Source: Candidatus Kryptoniota bacterium
GTDB taxonomy: Bacteria > Bacteroidota > Ignavibacteria > Kryptoniales > Kryptoniaceae
Reading direction: 5' to 3'
DNA length: 64,000 nucleotides
Assembly: GCA_938074445.1 (NCBI GenBank)
Contig: CALJEK010000025.1
Location: forward strand, 22,462-86,461
In this document: piece by piece, positions 9,083-18,167 of the stretch
How the letters are laid out: each line of letters opens with the position of its first letter
Numbering within the stretch: the stretch's first letter is position 1
Translations under genes and position numbers: made by a program
Notes under the pieces: model-generated
The model's input: the letters and a program-made list of their open reading frames with translations, nothing else
The model's database searches: none
What the model was told of the DNA's origin: nothing

Positions 9083-10360
9083 TTATGGATAAAGCCCACG
9101 AAGCCTAACTGCCTCAGCAACCCTGCTGATCCCAAGCATATAAGCTGCCATCCTCATCGATACCTTATTTTTCAAATGAATGTCAATAACCTCATCGAAA
9201 GCGCGCTTCATAATTTTTTCAAGCATACCATAAACTTGCTCCTCGTCCCAGAACAAATGTTGCTCATCTTGAACCCACTCAAAATAAGATACGGTCACGC
9301 CACCAGCATTACACAATATATCAGGGATCACAAAAACACCTTTATCTTCAAGAATTGCATCTGCTTCAGGAGTGGTTGGACCATTCGCAGCTTCGGCAAT
9401 TATTCTCGCATTTATCTTTCCAGCATTTCCTTCATGGATTGCGTTTTCAAGTGCTGCTGGCACAAGAATATCACATTTCAAAGCAAGGAGTTCATCTGCA
9501 CTTATGGGTTCAGAATTAGGGAATCCAACAACCGAACCTGTTTTATTTTTGTGCTCAATGAGCTTCATTACATCAAGACCGTTATCATTAAAAACTCCAC
9601 CTTTTGAGTCATTCACCGCTATAACTTTTGCGCCGGCATTTTCAAAAAGCATCGCTGCAACAGAACCAGCATTTCCAAACCCTTGTACTACAACAGTTGC
9701 ACCTTCCAACTTTATACCAAGATGCTCGAGCGCTTTTTGCGCTGTATAAAACACACCGCGACCCGTAGCTTGATCTCTGCCAACAGAGCCACCAAGTGAA
9801 ATAGGCTTCCCAGTCACGACCCCTGGAACTGCGTAACCTTTCATCATACTGTATGTATCCATTATCCAAGCCATAACTTGCGGATTCGTATAAACATCCG
9901 GAGCTGGAATATCCCTTTCAGGACCGATCAATGGAAGGATCTCCGCAGTATAACGCCTCGTTAATCTTTCAAGTTCTCCACGCGACATCTCCTTTGGGTT
10001 GCAAACAACACCACCTTTCCCACCTCCAAATGGAATATTGACAATTGCACACTTCCAAGTCATCCAAAAAGCAAGAGCTTTAACTTCGTCAAGAGTAACA
10101 TTGGGATGATACCTTATTCCACCTTTTGCTGGACCTCGAGCAGTGCTATGTTGAACGCGATAACCCTCAAAACTTTTAACTCTGCCATCATCCATTCGAA
10201 CAGGAAAGTTAACTATTAAAATCCGCTCTGGGTATTTAATGTGCTCACGAATATCTTCCTCAAGATTTAAAAGGTCGGCTGCTTTGTCAAATGTCTCAAG
10301 AGCCATATCATAAACTGACCTCGCCCCATTCCTAAGTGCTTTTTCCTTCTCGATTGTCAT
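9083..10360 (-). CDS. Glutamate dehydrogenase (Glu/Leu/Phe/Val family)
   Basis: A 425-residue enzyme interconverting glutamate and 2-oxoglutarate plus ammonia with NAD(P). The substrate-binding lysine is in GPAKGG (K79) and the catalytic lysine in PFGGGKGG (K115). The Rossmann domain begins at VVVQGFGNAGS. Length and the pattern of helices match the hexameric GDH II class of Bacteria and Archaea. The start ATG is preceded by a strong AAGGAG ribosome site about 7 bp away. It lies downstream of the metG terminator, so it probably has its own promoter or is read through. Cofactor preference cannot be settled by eye. Confidence 0.95.
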   Translation of the reverse strand: MTIEKEKALRNGARSVYDMALETFDKAADLLNLEEDIREHIKYPERILIVNFPVRMDDGRVKSFEGYRVQHSTARGPAKGGIRYHPNVTLDEVKALAFWMTWKCAIVNIPFGGGKGGVVCNPKEMSRGELERLTRRYTAEILPLIGPERDIPAPDVYTNPQVMAWIMDTYSMMKGYAVPGVVTGKPISLGGSVGRDQATGRGVFYTAQKALEHLGIKLEGATVVVQGFGNAGSVAAMLFENAGAKVIAVNDSKGGVFNDNGLDVMKLIEHKNKTGSVVGFPNSEPISADELLALKCDILVPAALENAIHEGNAGKINARIIAEAANGPTTPEADAILEDKGVFVIPDILCNAGGVTVSYFEWVQDEQHLFWDEEQVYGMLEKIMKRAFDEVIDIHLKNKVSMRMAAYMLGISRVAEAVRLRGLYP

Positions 10361-10387
10361 GTCTTTTCTCCTTTTTTATTTTTTATT

Positions 10388-10418
10388 AAAAAAATCCCGA
10401 ACTGTTAAGTTCGGGATT
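10388..10418 (-). terminator. Intrinsic terminator of metG
   Basis: On the minus strand an 11-bp perfect stem (AATCCCGAACT/AGTTCGGGATT, loop of 4) is followed at once by a T-rich run. It overlaps the last base of the metG stop codon and ends transcription before the glutamate dehydrogenase gene. Confidence 0.92.
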
Positions 10419-12478
10419 TACCTAACCTGGCTTCCTGTTTCAATTTCGTCAAGCGTTGTTATAATTGTCAATTTTTCATCCTTAACAGCTGCAAGAAGCA
10501 TACCTTGGGATTCTACCCCCATCAACTTAACAGGTTTTAAATTCGCCACTACGACAACGCGCTTACCGATAATTTCTTCAGGTTTATAATGCTTTCCAAT
10601 CCCTGCCACGATCTGCCTTTTTTCATTCCCAATCTTTACCATCAACTTTAAAAGTTTTTCGGAATTCTTTACCCTTTCACATTCGACAACCTCAGCAACC
10701 CTAAGGTCAAGTTTTTCAAAATCTTCAATGCTTATCTGGGGCTTAAACTCTATCCCTTCATCCACAGTTTCACCGGATGCAACTTTTAACTTTCTTATTT
10801 CGGATTCAATTTCAGAATCTTCTATTTTCCTAAACAAAATTTTCGGCTCACCAAGCTGATGACCTACGGTAAGTAAGGGTTCAGCAGCGCTATCCCAGCC
10901 AGCCTTAACAATATCATCTTTCAAATTCAACATCTCCCAAATTTTCCTCGCCGAAAACGGCAAAACCGGCTCAAACAAGATCGCAAGTGACCTCACCAAT
11001 TGCAAACACAAATTTATCGTCGTTGACGCCCTGCGTGGATTTTCTTTGATCATCCTCCACGGCTCCGTATCATTAAAATATTTGTTCGCAAATCTCGCAA
11101 GATTCATCGTTTCAAAAACCCCGTCCCTTATTCTAAAATTCTCGTAATTACTCGCTATCTTATCAACATACTCTTTTAATTTCGCCATCAACTCTCTATC
11201 AATGTCCTCAAGCTCAAATCGTTCGGGAACTTTATTCTCAAAATTCTTTTTCACAAACGTTAATGTCCTATTAACAAAGTTGCCAAGTATATCTGCCAGC
11301 TCATTATTGTTTCTCGCTTGAAATTCCTTCCATGAAAAATCCGTGTCCTTCGTCTCAGGCAAAATGCTTGCAATAGCATAACGTAATGGATCTGGCTCAA
11401 ATTTCTCAAGATACTCATTCAGCCAAACAGCATAATTCCGACTCGTCGAAAGTTTTTTCCCCTCGAGATTTAAAAATTCATTCGCTGGAACATTATCCGG
11501 AAGCACATAAATTTCATCGCTTCTACCGTCATTCCATGCCATTAACATCGCCGGGAAGACAATACAATGAAAAACAATGTTATCTTTTCCGATGAAATGT
11601 ATCAATCTCGTGTTTGAATCCTGCCAATACTCACGCCATTTCTCTGGTTGACCAATTTTTTGAGCCCACTCCTTCGTTGATGAAATATACCCGAGCAAAG
11701 CATCAAACCAAACATATATTACTTTACCCTCCGCCCCTGAAATTGGAACTTTTACCCCCCAATGCAAATCTCTCGTAACCGCCCTATCCTGCAATCCTTC
11801 CTTGAACCAAGAATAAACATATTGCTTAACATTCTCCTTCCAATCTGTCTTTGTGCTTATCCATTCTTCAAGCCGTTTTTGAAAATCACCAAGTGGCAAA
11901 TACCAATGCGATGTATCTTTAATCACGGGAGTTGAACCACAGATCTTACACTTTGGCTCGATTAAATCCGTTTGCTCAAGCCAACTTCCGCATTTTTCAC
12001 ATTGATCCCCTCTCGCACCAGGTGAACCACACACTGGACAAGTCCCTTCAACATATCTATCAGCAAGAAACATTTTGTCCTTTTCGCAATACAATTGCTT
12101 GGTTGTTTTCTCCTTTAAAACTCCCTTCTTGTAAAGCTCAAGAAAAAATTCCTGCGCAGTTTGATGATGTATGGGAAGCGAAGTCCTTGAATAATTATCA
12201 AAACTCATCCCGAATTTTTCAAAACTCTCTTTATTCATATAATGATATTTATCAACAACCTGTTGGGGTGTTATACCTTCCTTCTCCGCCGTGATTGTTA
12301 TCGGAACACCGTGTTCATCCGAACCACAAATATATATAACATCTCTGCCCTTTAACCTTTGATAGCGAACATAAATATCGGCAGGAAGATAAGCCCCAGC
12401 CAAGTGCCCTAAATGAATAGGTCCGTTTGCATAAGGGAGTGCAGCCGTTACAAGTATTCTTTTAAAATCTTTGCTCAA
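10418..12478 (-). CDS. metG: Methionyl-tRNA synthetase with C-terminal tRNA-binding domain
   Basis: A 686-residue class I synthetase charging tRNA-Met. The HIGH signature is HLGH (residues 22-25), and the KMSKS-type loop is KLSTS (about 340). A zinc knuckle with two CxxC pairs lies near 145-175 (CPVCGS, CEKCGS, CKICGS), the two-knuckle arrangement of MetRS1-type enzymes. The last 100 or so residues (from about FEKLDLRVAEV) form an EMAP/Arc1p-like OB-fold that binds tRNA and dimerises. The start is TTG at 12478; an upstream ATG runs into a stop after three codons. It follows ricT after 65 bp and ends in a clear terminator. Confidence 0.96.
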   Translation of the reverse strand: MSKDFKRILVTAALPYANGPIHLGHLAGAYLPADIYVRYQRLKGRDVIYICGSDEHGVPITITAEKEGITPQQVVDKYHYMNKESFEKFGMSFDNYSRTSLPIHHQTAQEFFLELYKKGVLKEKTTKQLYCEKDKMFLADRYVEGTCPVCGSPGARGDQCEKCGSWLEQTDLIEPKCKICGSTPVIKDTSHWYLPLGDFQKRLEEWISTKTDWKENVKQYVYSWFKEGLQDRAVTRDLHWGVKVPISGAEGKVIYVWFDALLGYISSTKEWAQKIGQPEKWREYWQDSNTRLIHFIGKDNIVFHCIVFPAMLMAWNDGRSDEIYVLPDNVPANEFLNLEGKKLSTSRNYAVWLNEYLEKFEPDPLRYAIASILPETKDTDFSWKEFQARNNNELADILGNFVNRTLTFVKKNFENKVPERFELEDIDRELMAKLKEYVDKIASNYENFRIRDGVFETMNLARFANKYFNDTEPWRMIKENPRRASTTINLCLQLVRSLAILFEPVLPFSARKIWEMLNLKDDIVKAGWDSAAEPLLTVGHQLGEPKILFRKIEDSEIESEIRKLKVASGETVDEGIEFKPQISIEDFEKLDLRVAEVVECERVKNSEKLLKLMVKIGNEKRQIVAGIGKHYKPEEIIGKRVVVVANLKPVKLMGVESQGMLLAAVKDEKLTIITTLDEIETGSQVR

Positions 12479-12543
12479 GGTAGCATAAAAATTTTGTTGG
12501 CAAGCTTTGTTAAGAATTTAGTAAAATAAATTTTTTGAAACAA

Positions 12544-13602
12544 CTAACCCAAACCGTTAGAAAAGAATTCTTTACTCCGCTCAAACGCCTCCGGCGGGAT
12601 GATTTTCGTTATCTCATCGAGCGTATATCTCTCCCAAAGATCATTACCATAGTGCACATAAACATAATTTTTGAAAATGTCAAATTTTTCAATCCTACCA
12701 ACACCTCTTTCTGTCTGGATTTCGTAGTCAATCGGAGGGAATTTTTTCAATGCTTCAATATACATCTCCATCTCAAATAACAAACAACACTTCAGCCTCC
12801 CACATTGCCCCGATAATTTTATCGGGTTCAACGGCAGATTTTGAAACCTTGCGTGGGCAAGGGTAACTTTATTAAATTTCTCAAGCCAAGTATTACAACA
12901 TAAAGGTCGCCCACAACTTCCAATTCCACCTATTTTTCTCGCCTCATCCCTTACGCCAATTTGCCAAAGTTCAATCCTTGTTTTAAAAATTTTGGCAAGA
13001 TCACGAACAAAAGCCCTGAAATCAATCCTTCCGTTAGCAGTGAAATAAAAAGTGAGACGATTTCTATCAAACTGATACTCAACATCTATCAACTTCATCT
13101 CGAGGTTAAATGCTTTCACTCTTTCCTTGAAAATATGATATGCCTTAACTTCATCATCTCTGTTTTTCTTTAATTTCCTTAAATCTTCCTCACTCGCAAG
13201 GCGTATCACTCTCCTCATCAACTGACCAACTATACCGAGAAAGTTTCTTTTATAATGAACTTTTTCCCCAACCAAATGAACACGCCCAAGGTCAACGCCA
13301 CGAATTGCTTCAACTAAAACATAATCACCGGGTTCGAGTTCAAGATTTTGATCGTTTATAAAGAAATCACGACGCAGGCTTTTAAATTCAACTTCAACAA
13401 GGCTTAAAGTATGCTCAATCTTGGCAAGTTCAGGATCAAAAGGTTTCTTAAAACAAGACTCGCACGGCAATTTAGCTTCTTCAATCTCAAGTCCTTCAGC
13501 TTCAATCCCAGCGATAAATGTTTTGTCCAACTGTTCCCAACCACTTCCAAATGATTCCCAGTCCTCCTCAAGCCAAAAAGGTGAATCTATCTTTCTATCC
13601 AT
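12544..13602 (-). CDS. ricT: RicT/YaaT-family protein (PSP1 C-terminal domain)
   Basis: A 352-residue protein of the PSP1/YaaT family. The diagnostic cysteine-rich core is present: GSCGRPLCCNTWL and SGQCGRLKCCLLFE, in the second half of the protein. In Bacillus subtilis RicT acts with RicA and RicF, binds Fe-S clusters and promotes mRNA processing. Here the same cysteines suggest cluster binding, but partners are not in the window. It overlaps holB by 16 bp. The holB-ricT pairing is conserved in Firmicutes and many other bacteria and supports the call. An additional cysteine pair (CESC) near residue 47 is outside the core motif. Confidence 0.9.
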   Translation of the reverse strand: MDRKIDSPFWLEEDWESFGSGWEQLDKTFIAGIEAEGLEIEEAKLPCESCFKKPFDPELAKIEHTLSLVEVEFKSLRRDFFINDQNLELEPGDYVLVEAIRGVDLGRVHLVGEKVHYKRNFLGIVGQLMRRVIRLASEEDLRKLKKNRDDEVKAYHIFKERVKAFNLEMKLIDVEYQFDRNRLTFYFTANGRIDFRAFVRDLAKIFKTRIELWQIGVRDEARKIGGIGSCGRPLCCNTWLEKFNKVTLAHARFQNLPLNPIKLSGQCGRLKCCLLFEMEMYIEALKKFPPIDYEIQTERGVGRIEKFDIFKNYVYVHYGNDLWERYTLDEITKIIPPEAFERSKEFFSNGLG

Positions 13603-14753
13603 TGCACCTTACCTATTTGTTTTGTTTTTTGATAAGCCTTCTTCATCAACTCCGAAAGTTCGAGCGAAAGATTTATCAAAATCAAATTCAATTGAACATT
13701 TTTTTCAACTTGATCGATCGCTTTTTCCACAAGCGAAATTGCACTCTGATATTCAAATTCACCATAATTTTCAACAAACTTTTTCAGTCTCTCAATCATA
13801 TTAATGTTTATGATTTTATCGCTCATGCCAACCTTAAGCATCAGCGCATCCCTAAACCATGTCAAAATAATCTGCAAAAAATTCTCAATTTCACTTCTTT
13901 CATAATCCGCCACGATTTTTTCAACTTCAATCAACAACTTCACAATCTTCCCAGATGCGATTGTAGCAAGAAAATCAATGGGTCTAATTCTCTTATCCTC
14001 AATTGCAACATCAAGAAGTTCCAACGCCTTACCAAAACTTCCATTCGAAAGCCGTGCGATAAGCCGAGCCCGTGCTTCGTTTAATCCATATCTCTCAACC
14101 AATGCCCTCACTATCTCATCATCCGAGAGATAAGAAAACCTAACAAGCTGACACCTTGATATGATTGTTGGTAAAAGTCTATCCTTGTTTGCGGTGGTCA
14201 AAATTATAACGGTCTTAGGGGTTGGCTCCTCAAGAGTTTTCAAAAACGCATTTGCTGCTTGCTCCGTCATCGCATCAGCCTCAGAAACAATCACCACTCG
14301 CCAGCCCGGAATAAAAGTGCTATGCGAAATTTCCATTTTAATTTCTCTAATGCTATTGATCTTTATGCTGTTTGCCCTCGGAATTGTAATCTTATGATAG
14401 GGATTTTGCGCCTTTAACTTTACTTGCTCCTGTATAATTTTTATCTCTGACTCGTCAAGTTTTTCAATCGGCGAGCTATCTTTAGTCTCATTTTTCCCAA
14501 GTGGAAGTTTGAAAACTAATTTCACATTTGGATGCGAAAGTTCAGAAATCCCTTTACAAGTTCTGCATTCATCGCACGCTTCTCCTTTCCCACGCTCGCA
14601 ATTTAATGCTTTCGCAAACTCAATCGCCATAGCATCCTTCCCCACGCCCTCTGGACCATAGAACAAATATGCATGTGCTACCTTTTCATTTAAAATCGCA
14701 TTGATCAAAATTTGCTTTACCCTATCCTGACCTATTACGTTTGACCAAGCCAT
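13587..14753 (-). CDS. holB: DNA polymerase III subunit delta prime
   Basis: A 388-residue AAA+ clamp-loader subunit. Walker A is GPEGVGKD (33-40). A zinc module follows with cysteines at about 52, 60, 63 and 66. The SRC motif (IISRCQLV) that contacts the neighbouring ATPase site is present, and EADAMTEQAANAFLKTLEE is the typical delta-prime box VII/VIII region. It helps load the sliding clamp on DNA at the replication fork. The gene lies 17 bp after an Omp85 gene and overlaps ricT. Delta prime is often ATPase-dead in enterics, whereas this P-loop looks intact; that feature is common outside them. Confidence 0.92.
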   Translation of the reverse strand: MAWSNVIGQDRVKQILINAILNEKVAHAYLFYGPEGVGKDAMAIEFAKALNCERGKGEACDECRTCKGISELSHPNVKLVFKLPLGKNETKDSSPIEKLDESEIKIIQEQVKLKAQNPYHKITIPRANSIKINSIREIKMEISHSTFIPGWRVVIVSEADAMTEQAANAFLKTLEEPTPKTVIILTTANKDRLLPTIISRCQLVRFSYLSDDEIVRALVERYGLNEARARLIARLSNGSFGKALELLDVAIEDKRIRPIDFLATIASGKIVKLLIEVEKIVADYERSEIENFLQIILTWFRDALMLKVGMSDKIININMIERLKKFVENYGEFEYQSAISLVEKAIDQVEKNVQLNLILINLSLELSELMKKAYQKTKQIGKVQWIER

Positions 14754-14770
14754 TAGATTACACAGTTTTC

Positions 14771-16762
14771 TTAGAAAGTTTGACCCACACCAATGTGAAA
14801 AACCAATCCTTTTAAAATTTGTCCAGCTGTCCTCTTAAAAATTACTTTCGTAGGAGAGCCTGGATCATAAACTTTGAACCCAAAATCAAACCTTAAACCA
14901 CCAAAAAACGTTAAATACCTAAAACCAAATCCACCTGCAACAGCAAACTGATTTAATTTAATATGCCTCAAATCGTCCCATAAATTGCCTAAATCAATAA
15001 AAATCACACCCCCAAAGTTTCTCCAAAAAATCATCCTATTTTCAAAATTCGCCTCTATCAAAACATTACCCCCAAGCGATGGATTTGAAACATTCCCAAG
15101 CTCTCTAACTCTCCACCCACGCACGCTCGCACTTCCTCCTGCGAAAAATCTTCTATTTATCGGAATCGGCTGCAATTCAAACTTCTTCGATGATTTTATA
15201 TAAAACTCATTCGCTATGCCTAATTTAAATTTAAACGCAAAAACCGAATTATTCAAACCGAAAAAACGCCTGTAAAGCCACCCAAATTTATAATATTGCG
15301 AAAATGGCAAAACATTTAATCCCATCTGACCTAAAAGAAATGGAAAAAATCCACCCTCTTCAACCGAAATCATATGAGCATAACCAGACCTCGGATAAAT
15401 TAAATCATCCGTTCTATCAATTTGAAATGTTATCGATAAAATCGAGTTAAGCTGTCTTTGGTAAAGTTTCTCAAGTTTTGGATCAACCGTTCCCCTAAAT
15501 TTTATGTTCACGCCTTCTATATCCCAATCTAAAAAACCTGAATATGCCCCGTTTGGTCTATGAATAATCCTCACCCTGTTTCTCGCTATATTTAACAAAT
15601 AATTCTTTTGCTTATCTATCATCAAAGCTAAACTAAATTCCCCCGGAACACTTCTACCAAATAAATATGGTTGATTTAACCTCACATTTGCCTCAATCAA
15701 CCCAGCAGTTGTAGTATCCCCTAAGCTTGGCGCCCTTTTAAAACTTAAACTTTGAATTTGCAATCTCGTGCTTGAGGAAAGATTTCTGCCACCACCTAAA
15801 AAATTTCTGTTTTGATAGTCAAGGGAAACTCCGACATTAAAAGCGTTTCTCTCATCGCTGAAATAGATTGAAGGAAAAATATCATGCTTATTCCTTGGAG
15901 CGACTAAAACATTAACATTGACAAAATTAATAGTATCACTTACCCCCGTCGGCTCAAGATCAATTCGCACATTTTCAAACAAACCAGTTTGAGATAAATT
16001 AGCTTCACTTTTCAAAATTAAACTCCTGCTGTAAAATTCACCCTTTTTAAATTCGAGCTCACGCCTCACAAGCTCCTCCGAAACTTTCATCCTGCCAGTC
16101 CTCTCAATCGAAATTTTTATGTCTTCTATCAAATATCTTCCATCCGGATCAAAAGGAACAAAGATTGAAACAGATTTTTTTGTAGAATCAACCAAAACAC
16201 GAATTCCTGCCTTTTCAACATATGCATTTTGATAACCATTGTCATAGAGTAAATTTAATATCCTTTGAATCTCCGCCTCAACATCAATTCTTCTATATCT
16301 GCCCCCAACTTTGAGGAAAGAAAAATTCATAGAGATTCTCCTTAAAGAGTCGGGAATTCGCTCAAGCCCGATAAAATTAACTTTTTCAACTGAATACGGT
16401 GGTCCTTCATCTATCAGGAAAGTTAAAACCGCTTTTTTATCATCATAGTTGTAGTAAATTGACGTGTCAATTTTCACATCGAAAAAGCCGTTATCAAAAT
16501 AATGATTCTGCAGATTTACGATGTCATTAGCAACCTTGATTTTATCAAGATATTGAGGTTTATCCCCAAGTCGTTCACTAACCTTATAAAGCGCTTGCCA
16601 AAATTTAGAGGGACTTTCCCTTGAAACAAGAATTGAATATAATTCTTTTCTGGATAAAGTTCTATTCCCCTGAAACCTTATCTTACTCAGCTCAAAGTTT
16701 TGCTCCTGCGCATCAAGAATTACAAACCCGAAAACCAAAAGAACGAAAATTAATCTTTTCAT
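14771..16762 (-). CDS. Omp85/BamA-TamA family outer-membrane protein
   Basis: A 663-residue protein with an N-terminal signal peptide (LIFVLLVFGFVILDAQ). About three POTRA-like repeats follow (FQGNRTLSRKEL near 30; VEKVNFIGLERIPD near 128). The C-terminal half is a beta-barrel of the Omp85 surface-antigen family. A strand containing SASVRGWRVRELG carries the conserved VRGW/R motif of the barrel lid loop. It inserts proteins into the outer membrane. The modest number of POTRA repeats makes a TamA/TamL-type role at least as likely as the essential BamA. It lies between the DUF2795 terminator and holB with no obvious promoter. Confidence 0.85.
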   Translation of the reverse strand: MKRLIFVLLVFGFVILDAQEQNFELSKIRFQGNRTLSRKELYSILVSRESPSKFWQALYKVSERLGDKPQYLDKIKVANDIVNLQNHYFDNGFFDVKIDTSIYYNYDDKKAVLTFLIDEGPPYSVEKVNFIGLERIPDSLRRISMNFSFLKVGGRYRRIDVEAEIQRILNLLYDNGYQNAYVEKAGIRVLVDSTKKSVSIFVPFDPDGRYLIEDIKISIERTGRMKVSEELVRRELEFKKGEFYSRSLILKSEANLSQTGLFENVRIDLEPTGVSDTINFVNVNVLVAPRNKHDIFPSIYFSDERNAFNVGVSLDYQNRNFLGGGRNLSSSTRLQIQSLSFKRAPSLGDTTTAGLIEANVRLNQPYLFGRSVPGEFSLALMIDKQKNYLLNIARNRVRIIHRPNGAYSGFLDWDIEGVNIKFRGTVDPKLEKLYQRQLNSILSITFQIDRTDDLIYPRSGYAHMISVEEGGFFPFLLGQMGLNVLPFSQYYKFGWLYRRFFGLNNSVFAFKFKLGIANEFYIKSSKKFELQPIPINRRFFAGGSASVRGWRVRELGNVSNPSLGGNVLIEANFENRMIFWRNFGGVIFIDLGNLWDDLRHIKLNQFAVAGGFGFRYLTFFGGLRFDFGFKVYDPGSPTKVIFKRTAGQILKGLVFHIGVGQTF

Positions 16763-16786
16763 CTCTATTTAACTTAATTAAAAACT

Positions 16787-16809
16787 TAAAAACCCGTCCA
16801 AAGGACGGG
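16787..16809 (-). terminator. Intrinsic terminator after DUF2795 gene
   Basis: The minus strand reads CCCGTCC-TTT-GGACGGG followed by TTTTTAAG, a 7-bp stem with a three-base loop and U tract, 11 bp past the stop of the gene ending at 16821. Confidence 0.85.
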
Positions 16810-16820
16810 CAAAACATTGT

Positions 16821-17051
16821 TTAATACTCATCTTCTTCACCAAACAAATAATCGTCTTCGTCTTCAGGAGAATAATCCGGCCAGATATCTTCAATTCCAT
16901 TGTATTCTTCGTCTGTATCCTCAAGCTCTTCAAGGTTTTGAATTACTTCAGGTGGAGCCCCGATTCTTTTTGCATATTCAATTAACTCTCGCTTTGTCGC
17001 TGGCCATGGCGCACCTTCAAGATATCGGATTAATTCAGGTGTCCACAACAT
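16821..17051 (-). CDS. DUF2795-family small acidic protein
   Basis: A 76-residue protein. The N-terminal half, with APWPATKRELIEYAKRIGAP and VIQNLEEL, matches the DUF2795 pattern of a small helical fold found in many bacteria. The C-terminal 35 residues are strongly acidic (Asp/Glu rich with Tyr), probably disordered. The ATG is preceded by GGAGGTGG at good spacing. It lies 21 bp after the M23 peptidase gene, probably in the same transcript, and is followed by an intrinsic terminator. The function of the family is not known to me; the acidic tail suggests binding to a basic partner but that is speculation. Confidence 0.8.
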   Translation of the reverse strand: MLWTPELIRYLEGAPWPATKRELIEYAKRIGAPPEVIQNLEELEDTDEEYNGIEDIWPDYSPEDEDDYLFGEEDEY

Positions 17052-17072
17052 ATTTTATCCACCTCCATTAGT

Positions 17073-18029
17073 TTAATTATTGCTTGCTTCCTGCACAAGT
17101 TCTTTATATTTATCTGGTTCAATATCTTCAAAGAAATAGTTCAATGGATTTTGCGGAACACCGTCTTTCCATACTTCGTAGTGCAAATGAGGAGCAGTAA
17201 CAAGACCGGTTGCCCCACTTAAAGCAATTTTATCACCGCGCTTTACCTTCTGCCCCTCTTTAACAAATGCCTTTGAAAGATGCGCATACAAAGTTACATA
17301 ACCAAAACCATGATCAATTTCAACCAATAAACCATATCTTCCTCTATATCCAACATAACTTACAACACCATCACCAGTTGCATAAACAGGTGTTCCGACA
17401 TCAACAACAAGATCAACCCCTTCATGCATAGCCCAAACCCCAAGTATCGGATGTTTCCTATACCCAAATTTTGAGGTTAAACTACCTTTCAGGGGCAAAA
17501 TAGCTGGAATCCGTTTAAACTTTTCCTGATTGGTCTTATACTGCCTGTAAATTTCCTCATAACTTTTCTGCTGTAATCTTAACTCCCTTTCAAGCCTCTC
17601 AATTTTTGAAAAAGACTCGGCAAGCAATTCCCCAACCTCCTTATCTGAAAAATTAAACTCGTATTTTTTCTCAACCCCACCAACACCAACTTTCTTTATA
17701 TCCTCATCGATTGGTTTTAAATCCACAGCAAGACGTAATTCCCTATCCTGCTCAAGCAACTTCGCAACAATACTTTCAACTTGATTAAATTTTTCCCTTA
17801 AAACCTCCAATTGCTTTTTCAAAAGGTTGTTCTCCGACTGCAACTTCTCTGCCCTAACCTTGCCGAAGCCAAGAATATCACCCGTAAAATAGTTCAACGC
17901 AAATAAAAATCCCAAACTGAATACAACAATAAGCAAAACAAATACGAAAACCTTCAACCGTATATTTTTGATCTCGTTAAAACTTAAATTTTCGGTATCG
18001 AGGTAGAAAAACTTTTTTCCCATGTGCAT
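17073..18029 (-). CDS. M23 (LytM/lysostaphin-type) peptidase, membrane-anchored
   Basis: A 318-residue cell-wall hydrolase. A short cytoplasmic N-terminus precedes a single membrane helix at about 28-48. A coiled-coil stretch (about 58-165) and a C-terminal LytM domain follow. The zinc ligands are visible: H and D in MHEGVD and the second histidine in the HLHYE motif; the other active-site histidine is in YAHL. It should cut peptide crosslinks in periplasmic peptidoglycan. Because every metal ligand is present it is likely active, unlike degenerate EnvC/NlpD-type factors. A DUF2795 gene follows. The upstream region is shared with the divergent TRAP operon. Confidence 0.9.
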   Translation of the reverse strand: MHMGKKFFYLDTENLSFNEIKNIRLKVFVFVLLIVVFSLGFLFALNYFTGDILGFGKVRAEKLQSENNLLKKQLEVLREKFNQVESIVAKLLEQDRELRLAVDLKPIDEDIKKVGVGGVEKKYEFNFSDKEVGELLAESFSKIERLERELRLQQKSYEEIYRQYKTNQEKFKRIPAILPLKGSLTSKFGYRKHPILGVWAMHEGVDLVVDVGTPVYATGDGVVSYVGYRGRYGLLVEIDHGFGYVTLYAHLSKAFVKEGQKVKRGDKIALSGATGLVTAPHLHYEVWKDGVPQNPLNYFFEDIEPDKYKELVQEASNN

Positions 18030-18087
18030 CTCTTGCTATATTTTAGATATCTACACTGAAGATAATGAATTTAAAGCAATTTGTCAA

Positions 18088-18134
18088 GAGTTCACCCGAA
18101 AGATTTTGCTTTTGTGAACTCGCTTGATTAAATT
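18088..18134 (+). promoter_or_regulatory. Candidate promoter and operator of TRAP operon
   Basis: An 8-bp inverted repeat, GAGTTCAC (18088-18095) and GTGAACTC (18114-18121), flanks a possible -35 TTGCTT (18106-18111). A -10 TAAATT (18129-18134) follows at 17 nt. One half-site lies upstream of the -35 and the other in the spacer, an arrangement compatible with a repressor or activator site. The regulator is not in the window. Confidence 0.35.
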
Positions 18135-18167
18135 TTTCACACAGGAAAAAATAGAAATTTTTTCGTC

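Noticed and set aside
9176..9749. Long plus-strand frames of up to 143 codons
   Set aside because: They lie antisense inside the glutamate dehydrogenase gene, whose catalytic motifs are intact.
13518..14084. 188-codon plus-strand frame
   Set aside because: Antisense to holB; low-complexity translation rich in Phe, Asn and Leu with no family pattern.
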